From Acinetobacter oleivorans DR1 (GTDB taxonomy: Bacteria; Pseudomonadota; Gammaproteobacteria; Pseudomonadales; Moraxellaceae), in the NCBI RefSeq assembly GCF_000196795.1, contig NC_014259.1:2232001-2296000 (forward strand): a stretch of 64,000 bases of DNA. Direction: 5' to 3'. Every line of letters starts with the position of its first letter. Position 1 is the first letter of the stretch. A program made the translations under genes and the position numbers. Below are positions 8,577 through 17,915 of the stretch, piece by piece. The notes under the pieces are model-generated. The model was not told the origin of the DNA. It did not search any database and saw only the letters and a program-made list of their open reading frames with translations.

Positions 8577-8846
8577 ATGAATAAATTTATGGTTGCAGTC
8601 TTTACTGGCGTGGTGAGCATGGCTGGTTTAAGCGTTCAAGCTGCAACGCCTGAGCAAGAATGTCAGAAATTGCAAGACGACTATAATTTGATTTATGCAT
8701 CAAAAGGCTTTTGTTTTAAAGATCCTGATGCTAAAGAAAAATATGGTAATGAAAACTGTCATACGACAAAACCAAAGTTTTCTGACAAAGAGCAACAACG
8801 TCTTGATGCTATTAAAGAGCGTCAGAAAGAATTGAAATGTAAATAA
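8577..8846 (+). CDS. Small periplasmic protein with a YARHG-like region
   Basis: The 89-residue product has a clear signal peptide (about 1-22, cleavage after VQA) and four cysteines in the mature part. The stretch NLIYASKGFCFKDPDAKEKY (about 38-57) followed by a Pro and a Ser-Asp-Lys-Glu helix resembles the YARHG domain, a short extracellular module of unknown role; here the core reads YASKG. The start follows GAGGAAACGCTC. The cysteines may form two disulfides in the periplasm. It lies 17 bases before the HIT gene and may be co-transcribed with it. Domain assignment is tentative. Confidence 0.7.
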   Translation: MNKFMVAVFTGVVSMAGLSVQAATPEQECQKLQDDYNLIYASKGFCFKDPDAKEKYGNENCHTTKPKFSDKEQQRLDAIKERQKELKCK

Positions 8847-8863
8847 TTTTAAAGGACTAATAC

Positions 8864-9277
8864 ATGGCATATGATGATCAAAATATCTTCGCAAAAATTT
8901 TACGTGGAGAACTTCCAGCGATAAAAATCTATGAAGATGATCAAGTTCTAGCTTTTATGGATATTATGCCTCAAGCCGATGGTCATACATTAGTTATTCC
9001 AAAAACACCAGCTGTAACGCTGCTTGATTTACCCCCAGAAGCAGCCGCATATACCATCCAAATTGTTCAGAAAATTGCGAAAGCAATGGAAAAAGCCTTC
9101 AATTTAGAAGGTATTGTTTTGATGCAACTTTCTGGAGCAGCGGCTGGACAAACTGTTCCACATGTTCATTTTCACCTTATTCCTACAAATGTGCATCAAC
9201 TAGGAAGACATGCTGTAGAGTTAGGCGATCAAGAAAAAATTAAAGCTTTAGCTGAGAAAATTAAAGCAGCTCTTTGA
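8864..9277 (+). CDS. HIT family nucleotide-binding protein (HinT-like)
   Basis: A 137-residue histidine triad hydrolase, the family that cleaves nucleoside phosphoramidates such as adenosine 5'-phosphoramidate. The triad VPHVHFHLIP places His at 100, 102 and 104, and the N-terminal FAKILRGELPA is typical of bacterial HinT/HIT proteins. It is cytoplasmic with no signal peptide. The ATG follows AAAGGACTAATAC. A strong terminator closes the unit 14 bases after the stop. Its coupling with the periplasmic protein just upstream is positional only. Confidence 0.92.
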   Translation: MAYDDQNIFAKILRGELPAIKIYEDDQVLAFMDIMPQADGHTLVIPKTPAVTLLDLPPEAAAYTIQIVQKIAKAMEKAFNLEGIVLMQLSGAAAGQTVPHVHFHLIPTNVHQLGRHAVELGDQEKIKALAEKIKAAL

Positions 9278-9290
9278 TTTTTAATATATT

Positions 9291-9318
9291 AAAGCGGAGT
9301 TTTGACTCCGCTTTTTTT
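9291..9318 (+). terminator. Intrinsic terminator after the HIT gene
   Basis: AAAGCGGAGT pairs with ACTCCGCTTT across a TTTG loop and runs into seven T. Confidence 0.9.
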
Positions 9319-9532
9319 CGTCTAAAAAATATAAAAACCTAAAATAATTAATTTATTTCTAAATTTTAATCGTCATAAAACTGTCATTTATTTTTCACGC
9401 CCCTGTCACAAAGTTTGCCGATACTGCTTAGCAAGTTGGTGAGCTTTTGTAACTTTTTGTACATAAGTCAACTACAAAATAAATAGTTAACTAGGCATAC
9501 GCCATTTTTAAATACCTTTTGGAGAAATCTCA

Positions 9533-10639
9533 ATGAAGAAATTGCTACTCGCTGCCGCAGTTGCAACTTTGAGCATAAACGCGGTGCAAGCAGCGCCAAC
9601 TTTGTATGGCAAACTAAATGTTTCTATTAACCAAGTTGATAATAAAAATTTCGATGGTAAAAGTGATGTTACCGAAGTTAACTCAAACTCTTCTCGCATT
9701 GGGGTAAAAGGCGAAGAGAAATTAACTGACAAGTTATCTGCTGTTTATTTAGCTGAATGGGCAATTTCTACTGATGGTTCAGGTTCTGATAGTGACCTTA
9801 GCGCTCGTAACCGTTTCATCGGTTTAAAAACTGAAGGTGTTGGTACCTTAAAAGTAGGTAAATACGACTCTTACTTTAAAACTGCTGCTGGTGGTAACCA
9901 AGACATCTTTAATGACGATACACGTTTAGATATTACCAATATCATGTACGGTGAAAACCGCTTAGATAACGTAGTTGGTTTTGAATTAGACCCTAAATTA
10001 TTAGCTGGTTTAACTTTCAACATCATGGCTCAAACTGGTGAAAGCACCTCTGACAGCAAACAAGGTGAAACTGGTAAAGACAGCAAGAATGACAGCTTTG
10101 ACTCTGTGTCTACTGCGCTTGGTTATGAAAACAAAGATCTTGGTTTAGCAGTAGCTGCCGCTGGTGACTTTGGTATTAAAGGTAAATATGCTGCTTACGG
10201 TTTGAAAGATGTTTATACAGATGCTTACCGTGTAACTGGTTCTTATGACATCGCAAAATCAGGTTTTGTGGTAGGTGCTTTATGGCAACATGCTGAACCT
10301 ACTGATGAATTGACTGCATATGGTCAATCATATAAATCAGATGGTTCAATCGATAAAGCTGGTAAAGCTTACCGTGGTTTAGAGGAACAAGCATATGCAG
10401 TAACAGCTGCTTATAAAATTCCTAACACTAAACTTAAAGTGAAAGCAGAATATGCTTCAGCTGAAACACAAGTAAGTGGTCAAGCAGATCGTAAAATCGA
10501 CTTGTATGGTTTAGGTCTTGACTACCAAATCAACAAGCAAGCTCGTTTCTATGGCATTGTTGCTCAACAAAAACGCGATTGGTTGAATGATGATGACAAG
10601 CAAACTGTTGTAGGTACAGGTATCGAATATAACTTCTAA
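9533..10639 (+). CDS. Gram-negative trimeric-type porin
   Basis: The 368-residue protein starts with a classic signal peptide (MKKLLLAAAVATLSINAVQA, cleaved after residue 20). The mature protein begins APTLYGKLNVSI, as in the 16-strand general porins of the Omp32/OmpC superfamily, and ends GTGIEYNF with the terminal Phe used by the BAM machine. SSRIGVKGEEKL (about 45-56) and ARNRFIGLKTEGVGTLKVGK are family-typical strands; the region around NQDIFNDDTR likely lies in loop 3, which lines the channel. The start follows TTTGGAGAAATCTCA. It is monocistronic, with terminators after it. Substrate range is unknown. It is not OmpA, CarO or Omp33-36. Confidence 0.88.
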   Translation: MKKLLLAAAVATLSINAVQAAPTLYGKLNVSINQVDNKNFDGKSDVTEVNSNSSRIGVKGEEKLTDKLSAVYLAEWAISTDGSGSDSDLSARNRFIGLKTEGVGTLKVGKYDSYFKTAAGGNQDIFNDDTRLDITNIMYGENRLDNVVGFELDPKLLAGLTFNIMAQTGESTSDSKQGETGKDSKNDSFDSVSTALGYENKDLGLAVAAAGDFGIKGKYAAYGLKDVYTDAYRVTGSYDIAKSGFVVGALWQHAEPTDELTAYGQSYKSDGSIDKAGKAYRGLEEQAYAVTAAYKIPNTKLKVKAEYASAETQVSGQADRKIDLYGLGLDYQINKQARFYGIVAQQKRDWLNDDDKQTVVGTGIEYNF

Positions 10640-10667
10640 TTAGTTATCTTCGATTCAAATCTAAAAT

Positions 10668-10690
10668 AAAAGGGCTAATGCCCTTTTATT
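10668..10690 (+). terminator. Intrinsic terminator of the porin gene
   Basis: AAAAGGGC and GCCCTTTT pair across a TAAT loop, followed by T-rich sequence. Confidence 0.85.
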
Positions 10691-10704
10691 TTATTGTTCA
10701 GATT

Positions 10705-10736
10705 AAAAAGCCGATATTTTTATATCGGCTTTTTTT
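10705..10736. terminator. Bidirectional terminator between porin and DUF937 genes
   Basis: AAAAAGCCGATAT pairs with ATATCGGCTTTTT. The T runs on both strands suit the two convergent units; it lies 10 bases from the DUF937 stop. Confidence 0.88.
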
Positions 10737-10746
10737 ACTTTGTAGC

Positions 10747-11340
10747 TTACTTTAAGAAACCACTTACAAGATTCATAACGTTTTGAATGTCTTGGTTCGC
10801 TTCTTGATGATCGGTACTTTCACCCTGAGGTGTTAATGAGTCAATGACTTGAGGTAAGACTGAAGCAATTGCACTGTAAACTTGCTCTTTTGGAGCTTGA
10901 GCTTGCACAGCAACTTGCTCAATGTCAGCTGGATTAAATAAACTCTGCAATTGTTGAGTAGGAACTTCGCTATTACTTTGATTTGGATCAACCCAGCTTT
11001 GAACTTGATTACCTAAACCTGCACCTTTTAGCTTTTCTAAAGCAGCCTGCAAACCACCTTGTTGTTGAACCCAACCTAAGATTAAAGGTACAACTGCAAT
11101 TAATAAACTTTGTACGCCACCACCTGCTTGAGGTGCGTTATTATTATTTCCAGTCACTTGACCTAATACAGAACCTAGTACTCCTCCAAGACCACCTTGT
11201 GCGCCAGAAGAAGTATTGCCCCCCATTTGTCCGAGTACTGAACCTAAAATTCCACCTAAACCACCTTGACCTGATGCTTGCTGGTTCCCACCTAAAGCCT
11301 GCTGAGCCAAAACTTCTACAATGTTGCTTAAATTTGTCAT
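10747..11340 (-). CDS. DUF937 (YidB-like) family protein
   Basis: A 197-residue protein of unknown function. The N-terminal half is Gly-rich with a clear internal duplication: QGGLGGILGSVLGQ (about 25-38) and QGGLGGVLGSVLGQ (about 48-61). A hydrophobic segment SLLIAVVPLILGWVQQQGGL follows (about 77-98), then helices typical of the DUF937/YidB family with FNPADIEQVAVQAQAP. There is no signal peptide. It is a single-gene unit ending in the bidirectional terminator at 10705-10736. The family is common in proteobacteria with no settled role. Confidence 0.8.
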   Translation of the reverse strand: MTNLSNIVEVLAQQALGGNQQASGQGGLGGILGSVLGQMGGNTSSGAQGGLGGVLGSVLGQVTGNNNNAPQAGGGVQSLLIAVVPLILGWVQQQGGLQAALEKLKGAGLGNQVQSWVDPNQSNSEVPTQQLQSLFNPADIEQVAVQAQAPKEQVYSAIASVLPQVIDSLTPQGESTDHQEANQDIQNVMNLVSGFLK

Positions 11341-11439
11341 GTGTAACTCTTATGTATGGTTTATACACGAGCATACGCGGATTCTTGTGAAGACAGCAAA
11401 AGCCAAATTGTTAAATTTTGAAAGAGATTTAGTGCTCTT

Positions 11440-11901
11440 TTACCAGCGGAATTTATTCCAGTTCTCTGGGTTTGCCCAGAACTTTGAATTAAACCAATCT
11501 GGAACATGCTTATAAGTCAAGATGTTAAATTGCCATAAAGCAAAATCACTATCATGTGAAGTTTTATCAATGAGTTGCGTGAAACCTAAAGAACGTAATA
11601 ACTGTTCATCACTGCGTTTACTCACTACAACAATTCGCTTTGCTAATAAATCTCTTAGCTTCACTAATAATTGTGACTTTTGTAGTTCAGTTATGTTCTG
11701 CATTTCATCTGTATCAAACAATACAAAACCCAAGTCATAACGCTGAGTAAAAGGCAGACTTAAAAGCTCAGTTACGGTAAAATAGTGCCATTGAATTGCG
11801 TTATTCTGGTCAATTTTCTGGCCAATACAAAGTGCAGTATGAATGGGCTGTTCGTTTGATAAATCGTCTAGCATAGAAGTGATGACATTTTGTTCAGCCA
11901 T
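11440..11901 (-). CDS. Hypothetical protein, possibly DUF6231
   Basis: A 153-residue cytoplasmic protein. A central alternating pattern (YDLGFVLFDTDEM, RIVVVSKRS, LRSLGFTQL) looks like a Rossmann-type or methyltransferase-like beta-alpha core without a cofactor motif, and the end is Trp/Phe/Asn-rich (PDWFNSKFWANPENW), which seems a conserved tail. I think this is the DUF6231 group but cannot confirm it. The start follows AAGGGTTGCAG. It is divergent from the DUF2797 gene with about 40 bases between starts, so the two share a compact promoter region. Confidence 0.65.
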   Translation of the reverse strand: MAEQNVITSMLDDLSNEQPIHTALCIGQKIDQNNAIQWHYFTVTELLSLPFTQRYDLGFVLFDTDEMQNITELQKSQLLVKLRDLLAKRIVVVSKRSDEQLLRSLGFTQLIDKTSHDSDFALWQFNILTYKHVPDWFNSKFWANPENWNKFRW

Positions 11902-11940
11902 AACTGCAACCCTTAATTGAAAGATGTGAGTTTAAACTTT

Positions 11941-12810
11941 ATGGAACTACAAGGCATTTGCCATAAAATGCATGCAGGCCTAAAAGATGCTAGTGTAACT
12001 GATCAACAGACAACCAAGGCAAATGTTGAATACAAATTTGTATTAGACCGTTCAGAAATTGATCTTCCTTTTAATTTAGGACAAGAACTAGAAATCGAAT
12101 GGACAGGTAATATTTATTGCACTTCTTGTGGCACTAAAACACCAAAATCTTATTCTCAAGGCCACTGCTTTAAATGCTTTAAAACTAAAGCAGAATGTGA
12201 CCTATGCATTATGAAACCTGAAACATGCCACTATCATTTAGGTACATGTCGTGAAGATGACTTTGCCCACAATGTTTGTTTCCAACCTCATATTGTATAT
12301 TTGGCAAATTCGAGTGCTTTAAAAGTGGGTATTACTCGTGTTAGCCATATGCCAGGCCGTTGGTTAGATCAAGGTGCAACACAAGCCTTACCAATTTTAA
12401 AAGTTGGATCCCGCCGTTTATCTGGTCAGCTTGAAACTATGTTTGGTTCTTTAGTTGCTGACAAAACTGACTGGCGTAAACTCCTTAAAGGAGAAGCTGA
12501 ACCTCTAAAACTGACTGAACAACGTGATCAGTTAATCGAAGAGTTTGCACCGAAAATTCAAACTATTCGTGAGGAATTCAGTCAAAACCTTGAATTTAAC
12601 GAAACGGTTGAACTACTAGAAAATGAATTGCCACGTGAGTTTGTTTATCCAGTTGAACAATATCCTGAAAAAATTAAGTCTTTAAACTTAGATAAAACAC
12701 CAAAAATTCGCGGTGTATTACAAGGTATTAAAGGTCAATATTTAATTTTTGATATCGGTGTTATCAATATCCGTAAATATACAGGTTACGAGCTGATTGT
12801 ACGTGCTTAA
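11941..12810 (+). CDS. DUF2797 domain protein
   Basis: A 289-residue protein of the DUF2797 family, function unknown. It carries many cysteines and histidines in a probable zinc-binding block: CTSCGTKTPKSYSQGHCFKC, CDLCIMKPETCHYHLGTC (roughly residues 60-110). After it comes VYLANSSALKVGITRVSHMPGRWLDQGA, resembling a GIY-YIG nuclease core in its YLA-KVGIT-RW order; that link is inference. Start choice is open: TTG at 11917 and GTG at 11926 are in frame, and I use the ATG at 11941. A terminator follows. Confidence 0.8.
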   Translation: MELQGICHKMHAGLKDASVTDQQTTKANVEYKFVLDRSEIDLPFNLGQELEIEWTGNIYCTSCGTKTPKSYSQGHCFKCFKTKAECDLCIMKPETCHYHLGTCREDDFAHNVCFQPHIVYLANSSALKVGITRVSHMPGRWLDQGATQALPILKVGSRRLSGQLETMFGSLVADKTDWRKLLKGEAEPLKLTEQRDQLIEEFAPKIQTIREEFSQNLEFNETVELLENELPREFVYPVEQYPEKIKSLNLDKTPKIRGVLQGIKGQYLIFDIGVINIRKYTGYELIVRA

Positions 12811-12819
12811 GTGAGTTTT

Positions 12820-12844
12820 AAAGCCCCTAAAATGGGGCTTTTTA
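12820..12844. terminator. Terminator between DUF2797 gene and efflux operon
   Basis: AAAGCCCC pairs with GGGGCTTT across TAAAAT, followed by T-rich sequence. It serves the plus-strand gene and overlaps the end of the minus-strand operon at 12846. Confidence 0.85.
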
Positions 12845-12845
12845 A

Positions 12846-13964
12846 TTAAGATAATCTGTTTCTAAATAACCAAGCTGCCAAAGGTAAAGTGACCAGTCCA
12901 AGTATGATCATTGGAATAAAGTTGAATTTAACTTGTGCAAAGCTTGCACCTTCCAAATAAACTCGTTGTACCAAGTTAATTCCAAACCTTAAAGGATTTG
13001 CGTACGTTGCTATTTGTAGTGCTTCTGGCATGTTTTCTACAGGAGTTAATAAACCTGAAAGCAACATTAAAGGCATAATGATTAAAAACGTAAATAACAT
13101 AGCTTGTTGCATATTTAAAGATAATGCCGAAATTGATAAGCCCACACCAACTACAGCCACATTAAAACTCAATAAACCAAAATAAAGCAGCCCTATAGAG
13201 CCATTCATGGGAATTTTAAACCAGAACAAAATAATCAATAAAATAATGGTTGATTGCATCAGCCCTACAAAAATTGGCGGTAAGGCTTTACCAATCATAA
13301 TTTGTAATGGTGTATACGGTGTCACTAATAACTGATCAAATGTACCTTGCTCACGTTCACGCGCGACTGATAAAGCTGATAAAAGTAATGTTTGCATCAT
13401 ACTTAAGGCTGCAATTAATGAGGGCATTAGGCTCCATCGAGACTCTTGATTTGGGTTATACCATGTTCTTGTTTCAAGGCTAATCGGCAGAGCTGAGTTA
13501 AATTTTTGCTGATTAAACTGACCAACAATTTTATTTAGATATGAACCAGCTACAACAGCAGTTGATGAGTTCCTGCCATCAACAATCACTTGTATAGATG
13601 AACTTTGGTTATTATTTAATTTACTCTCAAAGTCAGACGGTATCGTAATTACAACCAGTGCCTGACGATTATCAATAACTTGTTTGATTTGATCGGTATA
13701 TTCAAGTGTTGCAACACGCTTAAAAATACCAGAACCATCTAATTTTGAGATGAGTTCATGTGAGACCTGCCCATTGCTCTGGTCTAAAATTGCATAATCG
13801 ACATGGTTAACATCATAAGTAGCAGCATAACCAAATAAAAGTGCTTGCATGAGGGCTGGTACAAATAAAATGACTCTATTTGCAGGGTCACTAAAAATGG
13901 TTAAGAATTCTTTTTTGACCAAAAAACTTAAATGTTTTAGCCAAGAGATTAGTTGCTGCCACAT
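12846..13964 (-). CDS. ABC-2 type transporter permease (YbhR/YhhJ-like)
   Basis: A 372-residue integral membrane protein of the ABC-2 family: one N-terminal helix (about 30-50), a large periplasmic loop (about 55-180), then five C-terminal helices. The intracellular signature LSVAREREQGTFDQLLVTPYTPLQIMIGK, a coupling helix that docks the ATPase, is at about 195-223, and LMLLSGLLTPVENMPE is the usual late loop. It is the last gene of the operon, four bases after the other permease. Together the two permeases, the double ATPase and the HlyD-type adaptor match the YbhGFSR drug exporter of E. coli. Confidence 0.88.
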   Translation of the reverse strand: MWQQLISWLKHLSFLVKKEFLTIFSDPANRVILFVPALMQALLFGYAATYDVNHVDYAILDQSNGQVSHELISKLDGSGIFKRVATLEYTDQIKQVIDNRQALVVITIPSDFESKLNNNQSSSIQVIVDGRNSSTAVVAGSYLNKIVGQFNQQKFNSALPISLETRTWYNPNQESRWSLMPSLIAALSMMQTLLLSALSVAREREQGTFDQLLVTPYTPLQIMIGKALPPIFVGLMQSTIILLIILFWFKIPMNGSIGLLYFGLLSFNVAVVGVGLSISALSLNMQQAMLFTFLIIMPLMLLSGLLTPVENMPEALQIATYANPLRFGINLVQRVYLEGASFAQVKFNFIPMIILGLVTLPLAAWLFRNRLS

Positions 13965-13968
13965 AACT

Positions 13969-15093
13969 TTATCTCAACCGTTTTTTCAGTGAAAAGTTCA
14001 CAGCACATATCAAAACAACGATATATCCCAACAGAAAACCGCACTCTTTAAACCATAACTTCCAATCATCACCTCCCATAAATAAGGTTTTAATTAAAAT
14101 CATAAAATGTGTAGCCGGTAGTAACTGACTAATAATTTGCACAACCAAAGGTAAATTACGGGTATCAAAAACAAATCCTGAAAGCATAAGTGCGGGCATA
14201 AAACTTGCCAATAAAGCAATTTGACTTGCCTGAAACTGACTTTGAGCAAAGCCAGATATAGTTAAACCAAGTAATAAAGAAACAACTAAATAGAGAAATG
14301 AAGCCGATAAAATTGAAAATAATGAACCGCGCATAGGTACTTCAAAAATAAAATATGCAGCAACAATACAGATCACGATATCAATCATGCCGATCACCAC
14401 ATAAGGAATGAGTTTTGCTAATACAATTTCAAATGGCCGTACAGGTGTGACAAATAAAGCTTCTAGAGTTCCCCGTTCCCTTTCACGGGCAATAAGTAAA
14501 CCAGATAAAAATGCGCCAATTAAAGTTAAAATGAGTACCATTAAGCCAGGGACTAAAAACCAAGTACTGTTACCAGATTCGTTAAACCATATTCGTTGTT
14601 CAATATTAACGGCACTTGACGTTGCTAATATTGGGCTACGGTCAAACTGTATAGACGGCGCGGTAGCTAAAGCACCTGCAACATATCCCTCTAGAGCTGT
14701 TGCTATGGTAGTGGATGTACCATTTAATAATAGTTGAACCTTGGCATTACCTTGCTGTACCTGACTGGCAAAATCTGAATGAAAATGCAAAATGGCATCA
14801 ATTTCGCCATCTCTAATGGCCTGCTCTGCTTCAGGCAAATTATGAAACTCTTGACTGGCTAAATATCGTGAGCCATTTAAACCAGCTAAAGCCTGATTGA
14901 TCTGCGGTGAAGACTGATCGACAACAACACCGACTCGGGCCTGATTTAAGTCAAAGGAAAGTCCATAACCAAACAGTAGAATTAAAATAACAGGCAAAAC
15001 GAGTCCAATCCCGAGGCTGCTTTTATCACGAATGAGCTGCTTAGTTTCTTTACGAACTAATGCTGTCAGCCGATTCCAAAATCCAAAGCTCAT
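13969..15093 (-). CDS. ABC-2 type transporter permease (YbhS-like)
   Basis: A 374-residue paralogue of the next gene with the same plan: helix at about 28-48, periplasmic domain to about 180, then the coupling signature LIARERERGTLEALFVTPVRPFEIVLAK and five helices. Its mid loop has LMLSGFVFDTRNLP. Probably forms a heterodimer with the adjacent permease in the inner membrane. The ATG follows a strong GGAGGTCTACA site, and the gene begins 10 bases after the ATPase stop, so the operon is tightly packed. Confidence 0.88.
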   Translation of the reverse strand: MSFGFWNRLTALVRKETKQLIRDKSSLGIGLVLPVILILLFGYGLSFDLNQARVGVVVDQSSPQINQALAGLNGSRYLASQEFHNLPEAEQAIRDGEIDAILHFHSDFASQVQQGNAKVQLLLNGTSTTIATALEGYVAGALATAPSIQFDRSPILATSSAVNIEQRIWFNESGNSTWFLVPGLMVLILTLIGAFLSGLLIARERERGTLEALFVTPVRPFEIVLAKLIPYVVIGMIDIVICIVAAYFIFEVPMRGSLFSILSASFLYLVVSLLLGLTISGFAQSQFQASQIALLASFMPALMLSGFVFDTRNLPLVVQIISQLLPATHFMILIKTLFMGGDDWKLWFKECGFLLGYIVVLICAVNFSLKKRLR

Positions 15094-15103
15094 TGTAGAC
15101 CTC

Positions 15104-16867
15104 CTAACCAGCGTGCCTTAACGCGCGTGCTTGTTCCACAATTGCTATAAAAGCCTCATTCATGTCAGCAATATGTTTATCTTTACTTGCCAATTTACGG
15201 ACTTGTTGGGGAGAGCCTAAGGCTAATAACTTTCCAACATCTTGTATGGCAATGCGGTCGCAATACTCTGCTTCTTCCATAAAGTGCGTGGTAATAATGA
15301 TGGTAATGCCCTGATTTGCCAGTTCACCAATGCTGTACCAAAATGAACGCCGTGCAAGCGGGTCAATTCCGCTCGTGGGTTCGTCTAAAAATAAAATTTC
15401 TGGTTCATGTAATAGTGCAGCAGCCATTGATAGCCGTTGTTTATATCCACCCGGTAAATCACCACTTTTACTATGAGGCTTTAAATCGTATTGCTGTAAG
15501 GCTTTATCAATTTGTTGATTTAGTTTTTTGCCAGATAGCCCATATGCTCCACCAAAAAACTTCAAGTTTTCTAAGACAGTTAAATTGCTATACAGTGCAA
15601 ATTTTTGAGAGACATACCCCACTTTGGCTCTTGCCTCAGCACGAGCTGTCCGTAAATTTTTACCAGCAACTTCCAAATACCCGCTACTTGCCGGTAGTAA
15701 TCCACATAACATTCGAAATGTTGTCGTTTTACCCGCGCCATTGGGCCCAAGTAATCCAAATATTTCGCCACGTTGTACAGTAAATGATGTATTGGCAACA
15801 GCAGTAAAATCTCCAAAAGTTCGGACTAAATCTTTAACTACAATGATAGGTTGCTCTGACTTGGAATTATTGTTTTGTTCTAATTGAAAAGCTTGCTCAG
15901 AAATAGGTATATGTTTTGGTTGCTTTTGAGTCTGCTGTAACAACAACATAAACGCATCTTCAAGTTCTGCTGGTCGCACATTGGCTTTTAGCCCTTCAGG
16001 TAAAATATCGGCTGATAGCTCTTTTTGACGACTAATAAAGTTTACTTGTTCACCCTTTGGAACAGCATCAATAATCTCTACATGGTTATCAAGTAACTGG
16101 GCTTGTAAGGTCCGAGCCTTAATCAGCTCTGAAGGTTTTATATTCCACGTTTGTCCACTTACTATTTCTTTTAATTGTTCAGGTGAACCTTGTTTTAAAA
16201 TTTTGCCTTCGTGCATGATATACACGTGAGCACATTTTTCTGCTTCATCCATATAAGCAGTACTTATAATTACGCTTAAGTTTTCTTCTTGAACAAGCTG
16301 TTCAATAATGATCCATAAATCCCGCCTTGATAAAGGGTCCACTCCAACACTAGGCTCGTCAAGTAACAGTAACTCTGGGGAACGAACTAAAGTACATGCC
16401 AGCCCTAGTTTTTGTTTCATCCCACCAGAAAGTTGCCCAGCTAGGCGTTGAGTGAATTGAGTAAGATCCGTTATTTCCAATAAGCGTTTAAACCTTTGCC
16501 CCCGTACATCCTTTGAAACGCCATGTAAGTCGGCATATAAATCTAAATTCTCTTGTACGCTTAAGTCTTCATATAGTCCAAAACGTTGTGGCATATAGCT
16601 AATACGGTCTTGTACAGCTTGCGGATTTTTACTTACTTCAATTCCAAGTACATTTAATGAACCAGAAGTCGCTTTATATAATCCTGCAATTAATCTTAAT
16701 AAAGTTGTTTTTCCCGAGCCATCCGGACCTACCAAAGCGGTAAGTTCTCCGTTGTTAATTTGCATATTCAAATCAACAATTGCCGTAATTTCTGCTGTCT
16801 TTTTACTCTCAGCCTTAAAAGTCATGAACAAATTTTGAGCTTGAACCACTACTGTTCCATCAGTCAT
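15104..16867 (-). CDS. Double ABC transporter ATPase (YbhF-like)
   Basis: The 587-residue protein has two complete nucleotide-binding domains in one chain. Domain 1: Walker A GPDGSGKTT, signature LSGGMKQK, Walker B LLLLDEPSVGVDP. Domain 2: Walker A GPNGAGKTT, a variant signature LPGGYKQR (Pro for Ser), Walker B ILFLDEPTSGIDP. The linker holds no membrane segment, unlike RbbA, so this is the YbhF type. The ATG at 16867 overlaps the upstream adaptor stop by 8 bases (ATGACTGA), which signals translational coupling; an earlier in-frame start at 16888 is less likely. It powers the two downstream permeases. Confidence 0.9.
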   Translation of the reverse strand: MTDGTVVVQAQNLFMTFKAESKKTAEITAIVDLNMQINNGELTALVGPDGSGKTTLLRLIAGLYKATSGSLNVLGIEVSKNPQAVQDRISYMPQRFGLYEDLSVQENLDLYADLHGVSKDVRGQRFKRLLEITDLTQFTQRLAGQLSGGMKQKLGLACTLVRSPELLLLDEPSVGVDPLSRRDLWIIIEQLVQEENLSVIISTAYMDEAEKCAHVYIMHEGKILKQGSPEQLKEIVSGQTWNIKPSELIKARTLQAQLLDNHVEIIDAVPKGEQVNFISRQKELSADILPEGLKANVRPAELEDAFMLLLQQTQKQPKHIPISEQAFQLEQNNNSKSEQPIIVVKDLVRTFGDFTAVANTSFTVQRGEIFGLLGPNGAGKTTTFRMLCGLLPASSGYLEVAGKNLRTARAEARAKVGYVSQKFALYSNLTVLENLKFFGGAYGLSGKKLNQQIDKALQQYDLKPHSKSGDLPGGYKQRLSMAAALLHEPEILFLDEPTSGIDPLARRSFWYSIGELANQGITIIITTHFMEEAEYCDRIAIQDVGKLLALGSPQQVRKLASKDKHIADMNEAFIAIVEQARALRHAG

Positions 16868-17879
16868 GAGCTTTTTCACCTGAAGCAAGTGGCACTTTTA
16901 CAGACACAGGTTGGCCCATGTTCAATTGATCACTCGGATCATTTACATACACTCGAACCTCATAAACCAGTGTTGTCCTAATCTCTTCGGTCTGTACTGT
17001 TTTAGGGGTGAACTCTGCCACTGAAGATATATAACCAATTTTTCCATTAATGGGCTGATTAGAATCAGAATCACGAATAACTTGGGCCGTGCCACCCATC
17101 TTGATAGAACTTAAATCTTGTTCATTTACATACACACGAATCCATTTGGGATCGGTCAAAGCCAATGTATAAACGGCCTTTTGCGCAGTTGTCATATCCC
17201 CAACTTCTTGTAACCGAGCTCTTACCACTGCATTTACAGGAGACTTTAGTTCAGCTTGAGTAAGGTTATAGTTAATTAAATCTAAATTAGCTTTGGTTAC
17301 TTCATACTGTGCTTTGGTCGCTTCACGATCTTCTTGTCTAGCACCTTTAATGATCAATTCTAAATTAGCTTGTCTTTCACGGACTGCTGCCTCGGCACTA
17401 TCTTTATTACTTTTGGCATAGTCGAGCTCCTGTTGGCTAATTGCCCGACCATCAGTACTACTTACCAAAATTTGTAAGCGTTGCAGGTTTTTATTGGTTT
17501 TATCAAGCTCAGCTTGGGCAGATGCAAGTTGTGCTTTTGCTTGAGTGATTTCTTCTGGGCGAGCACCCACATCTTGTTTAACAATTGCCTCTTGTTGAGC
17601 TTTAAGTTGTGCTTGAGCTTGCTTTGCCTGAATGTGTAGTGCATTGGTATTCAGAGTCGCTAGTACTTGCCCTGCTTTAACTTTATCACCCTCTTGTACT
17701 AACAGTTTCTCTATACGACCAGACTGTTCAAATGCAAGTGAAACTTGGCGAATATCAACATTTCCATATAATGTTAATACATTATCTTTTTGATTTTTAT
17801 TATTATATTTCCATGCCCAAAAGCCGATGATAACCACAGCTATAACAACCAAGACGACGACAATCAGTTTTTTATTCAT
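16860..17879 (-). CDS. HlyD/YbhG-type periplasmic adaptor of the efflux operon
   Basis: A 339-residue membrane-fusion protein with one N-terminal anchor (about 4-24), a lipoyl-like half (VQEGDKVKAGQVLATLN, about 61-77), a long coiled-coil hairpin rich in AKAQLASAQAELDK-type heptads (about 80-200), the second lipoyl half with SPVNAVV, and a beta-barrel end. It would bridge the inner-membrane ABC pump to an outer-membrane channel, probably TolC-like and encoded elsewhere, since none is in this operon. First gene of the unit, opposite the TetR-type regulator. Confidence 0.9.
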   Translation of the reverse strand: MNKKLIVVVLVVIAVVIIGFWAWKYNNKNQKDNVLTLYGNVDIRQVSLAFEQSGRIEKLLVQEGDKVKAGQVLATLNTNALHIQAKQAQAQLKAQQEAIVKQDVGARPEEITQAKAQLASAQAELDKTNKNLQRLQILVSSTDGRAISQQELDYAKSNKDSAEAAVRERQANLELIIKGARQEDREATKAQYEVTKANLDLINYNLTQAELKSPVNAVVRARLQEVGDMTTAQKAVYTLALTDPKWIRVYVNEQDLSSIKMGGTAQVIRDSDSNQPINGKIGYISSVAEFTPKTVQTEEIRTTLVYEVRVYVNDPSDQLNMGQPVSVKVPLASGEKAHD

Positions 17880-17915
17880 CTTATTGGCCTTCTTATTAAA
17901 TTCAAATTTTATTAG

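Noticed and set aside
11210..11270. Repeat in the DUF937 gene as a CRISPR or mobile repeat
   Set aside because: It is an in-frame duplication of a Gly-rich peptide within one gene, with no spacers.
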